Positions 5,587-13,539 are shown, counted from the stretch's first letter. The stretch: DNA of 13,539 nt from Candidatus Bipolaricaulota bacterium (GCA_021163015.1 JAGGXO010000201.1:1-13539), one strand, 5' to 3'. Program-made: numbers and translations. Notes: generated from the letters alone by a model not told the origin.

Positions 5587-6249
5587 ATGTATATGATAAT
5601 TGTCGGGGCGGGGAGTATCGGGCTGAGCCTGATCGAAATCGCGACCAAAGAGAAGAACAATGTAGTTGTGATTGAGTCAAATCCGGAGCGCGCCCGGGAG
5701 ATCAGTAACAAGTTCGATATCACCGTCCTCAATGGAAACGCGACTCTAGCCGAGACATTGCGTGAGGCTGGCTCAGAACGGGCGGACGCGCTTATCGCCA
5801 CCACGAGTGATGATGCTGTGAATCTGATGGTGGTTTCAATCGCCGAGCAACTAAAGATTCCTTCAATCGTGTCCATCGTCAACGGGAAGGATCACGCAGA
5901 GTTCTTCAACCGACTGGGGGCAAACGTGATGGAGAACCCAGAGGAGGTGGTGGCAAATCACCTGTACACCGCTGTGAAGCGCCCCAAGGTCAAGGACTTC
6001 ACCATCCTCTCGCAGGGCGATCAGATCTTTCGCATAGTTGTCAAAACTGAGTCAGCGCTCGTTGGGAAATCCTTTGCTGAATGCGTAAACAGGGACATCG
6101 TTCCCGATTCGATGACGGTTATCGCTGTCGAGCGCGAAGGGAAAAAGGAGATCGTCACCCCAGAGACGATCTTCGCCCCAGAGGATGTACTCACTCTCTT
6201 CTCGCTCGAACGGGCAAGCGACGAGATAGTCGATAAACTGACCGGATGA
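5587..6249 (+). CDS. trkA: TrkA/KtrA-type potassium uptake regulatory subunit
   Basis: This 220-residue cytosolic RCK protein gates the TrkH channel encoded next to it. Residues 1-130 form a Rossmann RCK_N domain with GAGSIG at 7-12 and an acidic Glu30 at the end of strand 2 (VVVIESNP), suited to binding NAD(H) or ATP. Residues about 135-220 form an RCK_C domain (FRIVVKTESALVGKSF to EDVLTLFS). With one N/C pair it has KtrA size, half that of E. coli TrkA. The start ATG 5587 follows GGGGAGGG by about 7 nt; a start at 5551 would fall in the promoter's -10 region. The stop overlaps the next start (ATGA at 6246-6249), so the two genes are translationally coupled. Confidence 0.92.
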   Translation: MYMIIVGAGSIGLSLIEIATKEKNNVVVIESNPERAREISNKFDITVLNGNATLAETLREAGSERADALIATTSDDAVNLMVVSIAEQLKIPSIVSIVNGKDHAEFFNRLGANVMENPEEVVANHLYTAVKRPKVKDFTILSQGDQIFRIVVKTESALVGKSFAECVNRDIVPDSMTVIAVEREGKKEIVTPETIFAPEDVLTLFSLERASDEIVDKLTG

Positions 6250-7763
6250 CACCTCTTACCTCCCGTACATGGCCAGATCTACGGATCATCATACGCGACC
6301 TTGGGATGCTTGTTCCCGTGGTCGGAGTGATGGCCCTAATCTCGCTTGTGGTCCCGCTGGCGTTTCACGAGACGTACGCTTTCTCTCCACTGTTGATTAC
6401 AGCACTCGTCTCATTCGCGTTGGGAGCGCTTCTCTACTTCCCGTTTCGCAATGCTGGCGACGCTAAACTGAAGCATGGGATGATAATCGCCGCTTTCGGC
6501 TGGCTCCTCGTTGCAACACTCGGCGCACTTCCGTTCATTCTTACGGCGCTCTTCGCGCAGCAGAGCGGGGTCGCATCGTCGACGCTACTCCATTTTCGCG
6601 ATCCGACAAACGCATTCTTCGAATCAATCTCCGGGTATACGGGAACCGGATTGACCATGGCTGCACGCGCGGATCTCCTGCCGCGGACGCTGCAATGGTG
6701 GCGCAGTTTCATCGAATGGATTGGAGGAATGGGAGTGATCGTCCTCATGCTCACGATCCTCGCCGGACCGCGACCTGGGGCAGCAACATACAGCCTGTAC
6801 TACGCCGAGGCACGCGGGGAGAAGATTCACCCGAGCATTGTTTCCACACTGCGCACAATGTGGTGGATCTTCCTTCTGTACACGTTCGTCAGTACGATCA
6901 TCCTATGGGGCGCCGGAATGCCAATCTGGGACGCACTCAACACCGCCATGACCGGGATCTCTACCGGTGGATTCAGCGTCACGGCCAACAGCATCGCCTC
7001 CTACAACAGTGTCGCCATCGAGCTCGCTCTCATTCCGATCATGCTCTTCGGCGCGATTAGCTTTGCCGTGCACTACGAACTCATGCGCGGGAAAGGGCAA
7101 GTTCTGTGGCAAGACCCGCAGACGCGCTGGGTTCTAATCGTGCTGCTGATGGGATCACTCTTCCTGGCGTTGGAGAACCTGCTCAGCCTCGGACCTTTGC
7201 AAGCACTGCGGGATTCGACATTCCAGTTTGTTTCCGCGATGACATGTACCGGATTTCAGACCGCTGACATCGGGAGCTGGAGCTCGACGGCAAAGCTAAT
7301 CCTTTCCGCGGGGATGGTCTTCGGCGGAGCGGCCGGATCTACCGCCGGTGGAATTAAGATCATCCGCATGCTCATCCTGATCAAAGGTGTTGGCTGGCGC
7401 TTCCGCAAGATAGTCTCTCCCCAAGGGGCGCTCGTGCCATTCCGCATTGGACAGAAAGCGGTCGACGAATCTGAAGTGGGACATCGTTTGGAGGACGCGT
7501 CGCTGATCACCTTCCTGTGGCTGATCTTCCTCGCGCTCGGCGTCATCGTGTTACTGCACACAACCTCACCCAAGTTTAGCCTGGCGGACGTCATATTCGA
7601 AGTGGCAAGCGCACAGGGAAATGTCGGCCTTTCAACCGGAATCACCGGCCCGACGATGCCGACCCTCAGTAAGCTAGCACTCTCATTCAACATGTGGATC
7701 GGCCGCTTGGAGATAATCCCCGTGCTGATGTTCATCCGCTTCCTCTTCTTCGGTGTTCAGTGA
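6246..7763 (+). CDS. trkH: TrkH-family potassium transporter channel subunit
   Basis: This 505-residue polytopic membrane protein takes up K+ with its partner TrkA. Four membrane-pore-membrane repeats are visible through their filter segments: TGTGLT (132-137), STGGFS (239-244), TCTGFQT (333-339) and QGNVGLS (457-463). The flexible gating loop of the third repeat, GGAAGSTAGGIK (360-371), is also present. Long hydrophobic segments begin at about residues 20, 48 and 80 and recur to the C-terminus, which ends in a basic-hydrophobic helix. Length is close to E. coli TrkH (483). The start ATG overlaps the trkA stop; no separate strong SD is seen, consistent with coupling. No terminator is evident in the 53 bp before the converging alanine racemase gene. 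Confidence 0.95.
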   Translation: MTPLTSRTWPDLRIIIRDLGMLVPVVGVMALISLVVPLAFHETYAFSPLLITALVSFALGALLYFPFRNAGDAKLKHGMIIAAFGWLLVATLGALPFILTALFAQQSGVASSTLLHFRDPTNAFFESISGYTGTGLTMAARADLLPRTLQWWRSFIEWIGGMGVIVLMLTILAGPRPGAATYSLYYAEARGEKIHPSIVSTLRTMWWIFLLYTFVSTIILWGAGMPIWDALNTAMTGISTGGFSVTANSIASYNSVAIELALIPIMLFGAISFAVHYELMRGKGQVLWQDPQTRWVLIVLLMGSLFLALENLLSLGPLQALRDSTFQFVSAMTCTGFQTADIGSWSSTAKLILSAGMVFGGAAGSTAGGIKIIRMLILIKGVGWRFRKIVSPQGALVPFRIGQKAVDESEVGHRLEDASLITFLWLIFLALGVIVLLHTTSPKFSLADVIFEVASAQGNVGLSTGITGPTMPTLSKLALSFNMWIGRLEIIPVLMFIRFLFFGVQ

Positions 7764-7816
7764 GAAGCAGTACTTTGGCGATAAGCGCCGAGTAACGAGA
7801 AAGCCGAAGATCTCTT

Positions 7817-8935
7817 TCACTCGCAGCTTCGCACGCTCGCAGACCGCAGTGCCGGCACGAGCACTTGACAGACCGAGAGCCCGGCTATCTCCGCCAATTG
7901 ATCAGCTGGTTGGTGAGGGCCGAAGACCTCCACATTATCTCCAACCGCAACGTTGGGAATGTCCGTAACATCTATGATCGTGTGATCCAAACAGATCTTT
8001 CCCACAATCGGGGCATAGCGACTGCGCAGCCACACCCTGCCACAATTAGAGAGATCCACATGAAGTCCAGCCCCGTAGCCAATTGAGATAACCGCAATCC
8101 GTCCTGCTCCGCTGGCGCGATACGTACAGTCGTACCCCACGCAGTCCCCTGCCGAAAGATCCTTGAGTGAGATCACACGCGCGGTGAGCATCGCTATCGG
8201 TTTCATCGCTCCCGTCCAAGAGCGCTTTACTTCGGGGTACCCATAGAATAGCGTACCTATCCGCACCATGTTAAACAGCGTCGTGATCACTCGCTCCGGG
8301 TACTGGATCGCCGCGGCGGAGTTTCCGATGTGCCGCAACGGAGGCAGCATACCCTCATCTTCAAGTGAAGCAAGGAGCAATTCGAATCGCTCAATCTGAG
8401 AGAGGCTATGAGCCATCGCTTCAGGAGTCTCGGCCTCAGAAAACGAGAGATGGCTGAACACTCCTTCTACATTCATGCCATCAAGCTTACTGAGGTGTTC
8501 AAATAGAGGAAGAGCACGATCCGCCGCCACCCCGAATCTCCCCATCCCTGTGTCGACACTCACTTGCACGTTTGCCTCCCTTCCCATCTGTCCAGCAGCG
8601 TGGGCGAACTGATCAGCAAACTCGATGTCGCCGATTGAGGGTATCAGGTCGAACCGCAGCGCTGCATTCATCTCAGCTGGAAGAATGGGAGCAAGAAGGA
8701 GAATCGGGAGCGTAACATCGGCGGAGCGGATCTTCACTCCATCCTCCAGCGTGTCCACTCCTAGATAGTCGATGCCCACCTGCTGAGCCGTACGTGAGAC
8801 TGCTTCTATTCCGTGTCCGTAGCCATCAGCCTTGACAGCGAAGAGCACCTTCACCTTCCGCGGAAAGCGACTATGAAAGTGCTCTATGTTCTCTGCTAAG
8901 GCGGAGAGATCAATCTTCGCTGTCGTCTGCCACAC
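7817..8935 (-). CDS. alr: Alanine racemase (divergent active-site periphery)
   Basis: This 372-residue PLP enzyme of fold type III interconverts L- and D-alanine and supplies D-Ala for peptidoglycan. The PLP lysine is Lys35 in VLFAVKADGYGHG. Tyr268 in VGYDCTY corresponds to the second catalytic base (Tyr265 of the Geobacillus enzyme). DTGMGRFG, HIGNSAAA and the Arg of MVRIG are conserved. Two usually invariant positions differ: the CMDQ motif reads CLDH (315-318), and the C-terminal INYE tyrosine that contacts PLP phosphate reads SVCQ (Cys356). The C-terminus is also a little shorter and less regular than usual. It could be an amino-acid racemase of altered specificity, but nearby murF favours alanine. 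The start is GTG 8935 with AGGAGG 4 nt upstream. Confidence 0.9.
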   Translation of the reverse strand: MWQTTAKIDLSALAENIEHFHSRFPRKVKVLFAVKADGYGHGIEAVSRTAQQVGIDYLGVDTLEDGVKIRSADVTLPILLLAPILPAEMNAALRFDLIPSIGDIEFADQFAHAAGQMGREANVQVSVDTGMGRFGVAADRALPLFEHLSKLDGMNVEGVFSHLSFSEAETPEAMAHSLSQIERFELLLASLEDEGMLPPLRHIGNSAAAIQYPERVITTLFNMVRIGTLFYGYPEVKRSWTGAMKPIAMLTARVISLKDLSAGDCVGYDCTYRASGAGRIAVISIGYGAGLHVDLSNCGRVWLRSRYAPIVGKICLDHTIIDVTDIPNVAVGDNVEVFGPHQPADQLAEIAGLSVCQVLVPALRSASVRSCE

Positions 8936-8952
8936 GCTGCCTCCTTTGATCT

Positions 8953-8965
8953 CGTTTAATAAACG
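8953..8965. promoter_or_regulatory. Perfect palindrome in the alr leader, possible operator
   Basis: CGTTTA-A-TAAACG is a perfect 6+1+6 inverted repeat between the AT-rich TATAAA (minus strand, 8976-8971) and the alr ribosome binding site. It is placed where a repressor could act, or where a small RNA hairpin could sit close to the SD. A TTGACA at 9006-9001 is 24 nt from TATAAA, too far for a standard sigma70 promoter, so the alr promoter itself is unresolved. Confidence 0.3.
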
Positions 8966-9033
8966 CTATTTTTATAATTCCGCCGTTAAAGTGTATCGGT
9001 TGTCAACGATCATCTTGTCCCCAATACGTCCCC

Positions 9034-9062
9034 TTGTCAACGCCGCTTTCAATACTTATGCT
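9034..9062 (+). promoter_or_regulatory. Candidate promoter of the S55-protease-like/murF operon
   Basis: TTGTCA (9034-9039; 5/6), a 17-nt spacer and TATGCT (9057-9062; 4/6) lie about 70 nt before the GTG start. The leader would be about 60 nt with GGAGG at 9121-9125. Confidence 0.45.
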
Positions 9063-9129
9063 TATGTGACAAGTACGATTGCTAATCGAGGACGCGCTGT
9101 TTGGTCTGATCTGTTACTAGGGAGGAAGT

Positions 9130-10926
9130 GTGAGGAAGAAGGGAGCGTTGATATGCATAATTATCTTGGCAACTGCCGCGGTGATCGGTTACGGCTACAC
9201 GCGCAGCGATTTCATGTTCCTAAGCGAGATAGAGCCGGGGATGACCGGCGTTGGCAAGACAATCGTTTCCGGTGACACGATCAGTGAGTTCAATGTATCG
9301 GTGATCGGAGTCATCGACGAGCCGGGTGATGCATCGGACTTCATCGTCGTCCGTGTAAGCGGCGAGGCGATCGGCAGATCGGGAGGGATCGCCCAAGGGA
9401 TGAGCGGAAGCCCTGTGTACATCGACGGGAAGCTAATCGGCGCTCTTAGCCGTGCCGCTGCCTGGTCCAAGGAGCTTACCCCGATCGGGCTCGTGACGCC
9501 GATAGAGCAGATGCTTAGAATCATCGATTCCATGCACGATACATCCGTCTCTTCTCGCCCAAACTCCGACGCCATCCTGGCAGGAGTGAGGCTGTGCGAT
9601 AGAGCGGCTCCCCCAAGCAGTGCGGAACTCTCCAGCTTGCCGAACACGATCTTTGCCTATTCCGTCTCCTCCCCTCTTATCGTGAGCGGCCTATCGGGAA
9701 GATCCCTCACCACCCTAATGGACGGATACAGCGCCACGCAGCCGACGGGACTCGTTGGCGACTTCCTCCCGACGAGCGTCGCCCCAAGGTTCACCGGACT
9801 CTCATCGTTCGGCCTGCGCTTGAACCCTGTCTCTGGTGGAGCAACGAATGAAACTGAGTCAGAGCTTGATCTGGTGCCGGGAAGCGGGATCGGTGTCGCT
9901 CTGGCGAGCGGTGATGTCACAATCGGTGCGTTGGGGACAGTGACCTATCGCGACAACGATCTCGTCGTCGCCTTCGGCCACAGGTTCATCTCCAATGGCG
10001 CGGCGGATTTCCCGCTGACAAGCGTCCGCATCTACGACACAATGAGGGCCTACGACGCCTCGTTCAAGCTAGGGACGATCGGGGAGACACTGGGGACGAT
10101 CCTTGAGGATCGCGCAAGTGGTATCGGCGGAGCAATCGGTCGTCAGGCGAGCATGATCGGTCTTGGAATAGGCGTTCTCGATCTCGACACGCAGGTGACG
10201 AAGAACTTCCAGATCCAGCTTGTCGATGAACCGCGGATCATGCCCAACCTCATCCTAGCTACTGGACTGAATGCAATCGACGAGACGCTTGACCGGATCG
10301 GCCAGGGAACGGTGGAAGTCAACTACCAGATTATCGGGGACGGAATGCCAGCACCGCTGCAGCGACGCGATCTCTTCCTGAGTACGCAGGATATCGCCAT
10401 CTACCCGCCGTGGCAGCTTGCCGGGATCGTCAACTTCCTGCAGTTCAACGACTTCACTGACCCGCAGATCACGCGCATTACGGCTACGATGCAGATCACC
10501 CACAAGATAAAGGCAATGCACATTAATCATCTAGAGCTGGATAAGGATTCGTACGCTCCCGGAGAAACGATCCACTACACAGTCGATCTCCAGACCTATC
10601 AAGGGGGCACACAGACGGTCGAAGGGGACATCATCGTTCCGGATTGGCTATTCGCCGATGACATTACTGTGCGCGCCTACGGCGGACCGCGGCTACTCGA
10701 AGAGGGGGAGGCACCGCTGGAGTTCCAGTCGCTCGACGATGTTATCCAAGCGATCGAGGACCTGCCGAGCTACGATACTCTCACCGTAGAGCTGTTCGCT
10801 TGGGACTACGCCTCTCCAAACGGAATGCAGGGGGTCGATAAGGTAAGAACAGATGTCACGGGCTACTTCCTGTACGACACGCGAGAGGTGACAGTCCCGC
10901 TGATCTTCTTGGATAACGCCGGGTAG
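9130..10926 (+). CDS. SpoIVB-like peptidase S55 domain protein, permuted order
   Basis: The 598-residue protein has a membrane anchor or signal at about 5-23 (basic RKK, then a hydrophobic stretch) and should face the cell exterior. The S55 serine-protease signature GGIAQGMSGSPVYIDGKLIG is at 85-104, with Ser92 the likely nucleophile. AFGH, with the likely catalytic His284, comes later inside GTVTYRDNDLVVAFGHRF. Bacillus SpoIVB has the His segment before the Ser segment, so this domain looks circularly permuted. Residues about 400-598 form a non-catalytic region with a beta-rich segment (DSYAPGETIHYTVDLQTY) and a terminal SLDDVIQAIEDLP segment. It is longer than SpoIVB (about 426) and has no obvious PDZ domain. 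The start GTG 9130 follows GGAGG by 4 nt and an in-frame stop at 9118. No sporulation genes are seen. murF begins 4 nt after the stop codon, so they are probably co-transcribed. The substrate is unknown. Confidence 0.85.
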   Translation: MRKKGALICIIILATAAVIGYGYTRSDFMFLSEIEPGMTGVGKTIVSGDTISEFNVSVIGVIDEPGDASDFIVVRVSGEAIGRSGGIAQGMSGSPVYIDGKLIGALSRAAAWSKELTPIGLVTPIEQMLRIIDSMHDTSVSSRPNSDAILAGVRLCDRAAPPSSAELSSLPNTIFAYSVSSPLIVSGLSGRSLTTLMDGYSATQPTGLVGDFLPTSVAPRFTGLSSFGLRLNPVSGGATNETESELDLVPGSGIGVALASGDVTIGALGTVTYRDNDLVVAFGHRFISNGAADFPLTSVRIYDTMRAYDASFKLGTIGETLGTILEDRASGIGGAIGRQASMIGLGIGVLDLDTQVTKNFQIQLVDEPRIMPNLILATGLNAIDETLDRIGQGTVEVNYQIIGDGMPAPLQRRDLFLSTQDIAIYPPWQLAGIVNFLQFNDFTDPQITRITATMQITHKIKAMHINHLELDKDSYAPGETIHYTVDLQTYQGGTQTVEGDIIVPDWLFADDITVRAYGGPRLLEEGEAPLEFQSLDDVIQAIEDLPSYDTLTVELFAWDYASPNGMQGVDKVRTDVTGYFLYDTREVTVPLIFLDNAG

Positions 10927-10930
10927 GAGC

Positions 10931-12274
10931 ATGTTCACCCCGCAGCAAATTGCAGAGATAGTCAGGGGGAGAATCCTCAAAGGGTGCGATGCAAGAGTGG
11001 TGCGGGTGATCCACGACTCGCGCCGCATCGAGCCAGGGGATCTGTTCATCGCCATCAAGGGTGAACGCACGGATGGGCACGCCTTTCTCGCACAGGCGTT
11101 CGAAAGAGGGGCCTGCGGGGCGATTATCTCCGATGAGAAGGCAATCCCGGAGAACGCTCGGAATCTCATCCTAGTCGATGACGTTATCGTTGCACTACAC
11201 GCCCTTGCTACGGCATGGCGCCGTCAGATGAGCGCGACTTTCGTCGGGGTCACCGGAACCTGTGGCAAGACGACTACCAGATCGCTCCTTTACCACCTGC
11301 TTGAAGGCAGGATGAGCGTCTACTCGGCGCCTGGAAACTACAATACCGAGATTGGCCTTCCGCTTGCACTTCTTGCCATGCCACGAGATGCCGAGGTAGG
11401 CTTATTCGAACTTGGGGCAAGTGCCCCTGGGGATATCGCGCCCCTCGCCGCACTCCTTGCACCATCCATTGGAGTAATCACGCTTGCTGGACGTGGCCAC
11501 CTGACCGGATTTGGAGGCGTAGAAGCGGTCGCGCAGGAGAAGTGGGATCTGGTGCGCGCCCTTCCTCCAAACGGAGCAGCTTTCGTGAACGTCGACTCGC
11601 CTCCGCTTGCGGCGCTGGGAGAGAGATACGCAGGCAATATGACGACTGTCGGTATTGACAGTGGCGATTTTCGTGGAAGAGTCACCTCCTCCAAGAACGG
11701 CTTAGTTGTCGACACGCACGCCCCGAGATTGCACCTAGAAACACGGCTTCTTGGAAAGCACAACACGACCAATATTCTCCTTGCTGCAGCCGTCGCTATC
11801 GACTTAGGCCTGTCAACGGGAGAGATCGAACGAAGAATCAAGACCTTTTCCGCCTTTCCCCACCGATTGAACCTTGTTCCCGCACCGTTCGGTTACATCC
11901 TCGACGACTCGTACAACGCCAATCCTGAATCGACCCGCGCTGCACTGATTGAGCTTGCGAGGCTTGACGTGTCGGCGAAGCGTCGCGCATTTGTGTTCGG
12001 CGACATGCTCGATCTGGGAGAAGGTTCGGCATCCTTTCACGATGAAGTCATAGAGCTTGCTCTTGAACTCGGCATCGATCCCATATTTCCTGTTGGAGAT
12101 CAAACAACACAAGCTGCAAAGAGATCCCAATCTGCTGGTTCGTTTGTGTTCTGCGAGGATAGAGATCTGGCAGCATGCATCCTCTCACATCTCCCGGATG
12201 CAAAGATAGCCCTCCTCGTAAAAGGATCGCTCGCAGTTGGCCTCACGAAGATTGTACAAGAACTATCCAGATAA
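10931..12274 (+). CDS. murF: UDP-MurNAc-tripeptide D-Ala-D-Ala ligase MurF
   Basis: The 447-residue cytosolic Mur ligase joins D-Ala-D-Ala to UDP-MurNAc-tripeptide using ATP, the last soluble step of the peptidoglycan precursor. The N-terminal substrate domain carries HDSRRIEPGDLFIAIKG (28-44). The ATPase P-loop is VTGTCGKTTT (107-116), followed by NYNTEIGLP (136-144) and ELGASAPGDIA (160-170). DDSYNANPES (325-334) in the C-terminal half is the MurF hallmark, and GDMLDLGE follows it. The length is typical. It begins 4 nt after the S55-like gene; AGGAG (10925-10929) overlaps that gene's stop and is only 1 nt from the ATG, suggesting translation by re-initiation. No other mur genes are adjacent. 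alr, which makes its D-Ala, lies one gene upstream on the other strand. Confidence 0.95.
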   Translation: MFTPQQIAEIVRGRILKGCDARVVRVIHDSRRIEPGDLFIAIKGERTDGHAFLAQAFERGACGAIISDEKAIPENARNLILVDDVIVALHALATAWRRQMSATFVGVTGTCGKTTTRSLLYHLLEGRMSVYSAPGNYNTEIGLPLALLAMPRDAEVGLFELGASAPGDIAPLAALLAPSIGVITLAGRGHLTGFGGVEAVAQEKWDLVRALPPNGAAFVNVDSPPLAALGERYAGNMTTVGIDSGDFRGRVTSSKNGLVVDTHAPRLHLETRLLGKHNTTNILLAAAVAIDLGLSTGEIERRIKTFSAFPHRLNLVPAPFGYILDDSYNANPESTRAALIELARLDVSAKRRAFVFGDMLDLGEGSASFHDEVIELALELGIDPIFPVGDQTTQAAKRSQSAGSFVFCEDRDLAACILSHLPDAKIALLVKGSLAVGLTKIVQELSR

Positions 12275-12300
12275 GGTGAGGTCAGAATTCATAATAACTG

Positions 12301-13539
12301 TTACACGAAGAGTGACGCAATTTCGAATCTATTCACATCCACAAGGCCGCGATCGGTCAGTTTCAGTGCTGGGATCACCGGCAGAGCGAGAAATGATAGG
12401 GTCATGAACGGCGCGGGCAAGCTGCACCCCAGGCTTGACGCTCCCTGTCTTAGCTGTGCTCCCATGTCTGCCACCTCGGGAAGGGCAAGATCAGACATCA
12501 GTCCTGCAATCGGTAGAGGCAATCGCGCCAGAATCTTCCCATTACGCACTGCAACTTGCCCCCCGTCCATTTCAATGATCGCCCTTACTGCCGCTTCCAT
12601 GTCCGAATCGTTTGTCCCAACTACGATGATGTTGTGCGAGTCGTGTGCCACGCTTGATGCCAGCGCCCCATCCTTGAGCGAGAAGCCGTGCACCAGGCCC
12701 AGGCCGATGTTCCCTGTCGCATGATGTCTCTCTACGACGGCCAATTTGAGGATGTCCCGCTCCGTGTCGCAAATAACCTGCCCCTCCCGAAGCCGTGGCT
12801 CAACGTGCATCTCGCCTGTCACCACTTGATCGGCAGCCACATCGATCACGCGTACTTCCCCTGCTTGCCCACTGATTGCGAAAGAGAGAACTTCGCTTCC
12901 CACGTTTATGCTCCCGCGCACGTGCCTATCATCCCATGCAGGAAGATCGACCACGGTCTTGCCGTCTTCAGCGACAATCCTACCGTCCACTAAGACCTTA
13001 TCCACTCGCATCGATTCGAGGTCCGACACGACGAGAAGGTTTGCTCGGTAACCGGGGGCAATCGCGCCAACATCGCTCAGCCCGTATGCTCGGGCAGTGT
13101 GGATGCTAGCGGAAGGGATCGCCAGCTCCGGTGGCACGCCTAGGCCGATCGCCTTCCTGATGATCCCATCGATGTGCCCATCCATCGTGAGCGTCTCCGG
13201 ATGGCAGTCGTCTGTGCAGAAATGAACGAACGGACCGCTCGTCGGCGTGAGGAGAGGCAACAAAGCTTCAAGATTCCGGGTCGCCGTCCCTTCGCGAATG
13301 AGGATGTGCATCCCTGCGCGCAGTTTCTCCTGCGCCTCGGCAAGGGTTGTGCACTCGTGATCGGTGCGTGGGCCGGAGATGACGTACGCCCACAGGTCCG
13401 GGCCGGAGAGGCCAGGTGCGTGACCATCGATCGGGCGACCACGCGCAGCGCGAAGCTTGGCCACCATCTCGGGATCGAGGTTGATCACCCCAGGGTAGTT
13501 CATCACCTCTCCCAAGCCGAGTATTCGCTCCCAAGTGAG
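12301..13539 (-). CDS. ade: Adenine deaminase, 5' end cut by window edge
   Basis: The frame is open from the right edge to the stop at 12301, giving 412 residues of the amidohydrolase-family adenine deaminase (adenine to hypoxanthine plus ammonia, purine salvage). The first residues read LTWERILGLGEVMNYPGV, a typical internal segment, so the codon at 13515 is not the real start. Visible motifs are IDGHAPGLSG, AQEKLRAGMHILIREGTATRN and FCTDDCHPETL (metal/catalytic Asp). The long C-terminal adenine deaminase domain carries the signature VVERHHATGNIGLGLVHGF, and SSVAHDSHNIIVVG also fits the family. About 150-180 N-terminal residues, including the first HxH metal site, lie outside. It converges on murF with a 26-nt gap and no visible terminator. 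Confidence 0.93.
   Translation of the reverse strand, partial: LTWERILGLGEVMNYPGVINLDPEMVAKLRAARGRPIDGHAPGLSGPDLWAYVISGPRTDHECTTLAEAQEKLRAGMHILIREGTATRNLEALLPLLTPTSGPFVHFCTDDCHPETLTMDGHIDGIIRKAIGLGVPPELAIPSASIHTARAYGLSDVGAIAPGYRANLLVVSDLESMRVDKVLVDGRIVAEDGKTVVDLPAWDDRHVRGSINVGSEVLSFAISGQAGEVRVIDVAADQVVTGEMHVEPRLREGQVICDTERDILKLAVVERHHATGNIGLGLVHGFSLKDGALASSVAHDSHNIIVVGTNDSDMEAAVRAIIEMDGGQVAVRNGKILARLPLPIAGLMSDLALPEVADMGAQLRQGASSLGCSLPAPFMTLSFLALPVIPALKLTDRGLVDVNRFEIASLFV

Noticed and set aside
7764..7816. Intrinsic terminator between trkH and alr
   Set aside because: Only a 4-bp GGCG/CGCC stem with no T-tract on either strand; not enough to call.
12275..12300. Terminator between murF and adenine deaminase
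   Set aside because: The 26-nt gap has no stem-loop or T-tract.

Overview
The window looks like the chromosome of a free-living, probably anaerobic or thermophile-related bacterium with a peptidoglycan wall (alanine racemase, MurF), a lipoprotein export system and a moderately GC-rich genome (mid-50s percent by eye). No single gene fixes the phylum. The uridine-kinase-like protein with a TGS domain, the large SpoIVB-type S55 protein outside a sporulation context, and intergenic spaces packed with heptanucleotide repeats would fit a deep-branching lineage such as Bipolaricaulota/Acetothermia or relatives. That placement is inference only. I saw no phage, transposase, CRISPR or integrase.

Layout. 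28-103 is a tRNA-Arg with anticodon GCG. 183-827 (+) is a metal-dependent cyclase/kynurenine-formamidase-family hydrolase. 828-1063 is a mosaic of small hairpins and heptad repeats. Three minus-strand single-gene units follow: a TGS/ThrRS-like/uridine-kinase fusion (2780 to 1053), an AcuC-type deacetylase starting at TTG (4108 to 2987) and a PKD plus transglutaminase-like lipoprotein (5295 to 4297). Each has its own sigma70-like promoter with a 17-nt spacer. On the plus strand, trkA-trkH (5587-7763) form a two-gene potassium-uptake operon joined by an ATGA overlap, with an extended -10 promoter. Alanine racemase (8935 to 7817) converges on trkH. It is divergent from an S55-protease-like protein plus murF operon (9130-12274). 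murF converges on a 5'-truncated adenine deaminase (13539 to 12301) that runs off the right edge.

How the genes fit together. Alr makes D-Ala and MurF adds D-Ala-D-Ala to the peptidoglycan precursor. The exported S55-like protein is encoded 4 nt upstream of murF, so this is a likely cell-envelope cluster. TrkA/TrkH form one transporter. The remaining genes (cyclase, nucleoside-kinase-like, AcuC, lipoprotein, adenine deaminase) are stand-alone metabolic or envelope functions.

The most striking non-genic signal is a family of inverted, heptanucleotide-based elements (TCAGCTA/TAGCTGA and variants). They fill the gaps 104-173, 2848-2989, 4160-4299 and 5382-5483. They run from inside the stop codon of one gene up to, or into, the -35 box of the next. 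A second mosaic at 828-1063 likewise supplies the stop codon of the kinase gene. The best protein-level observation is that the S55 protein carries its Ser motif before its His motif, the reverse of Bacillus SpoIVB, consistent with a circular permutation.
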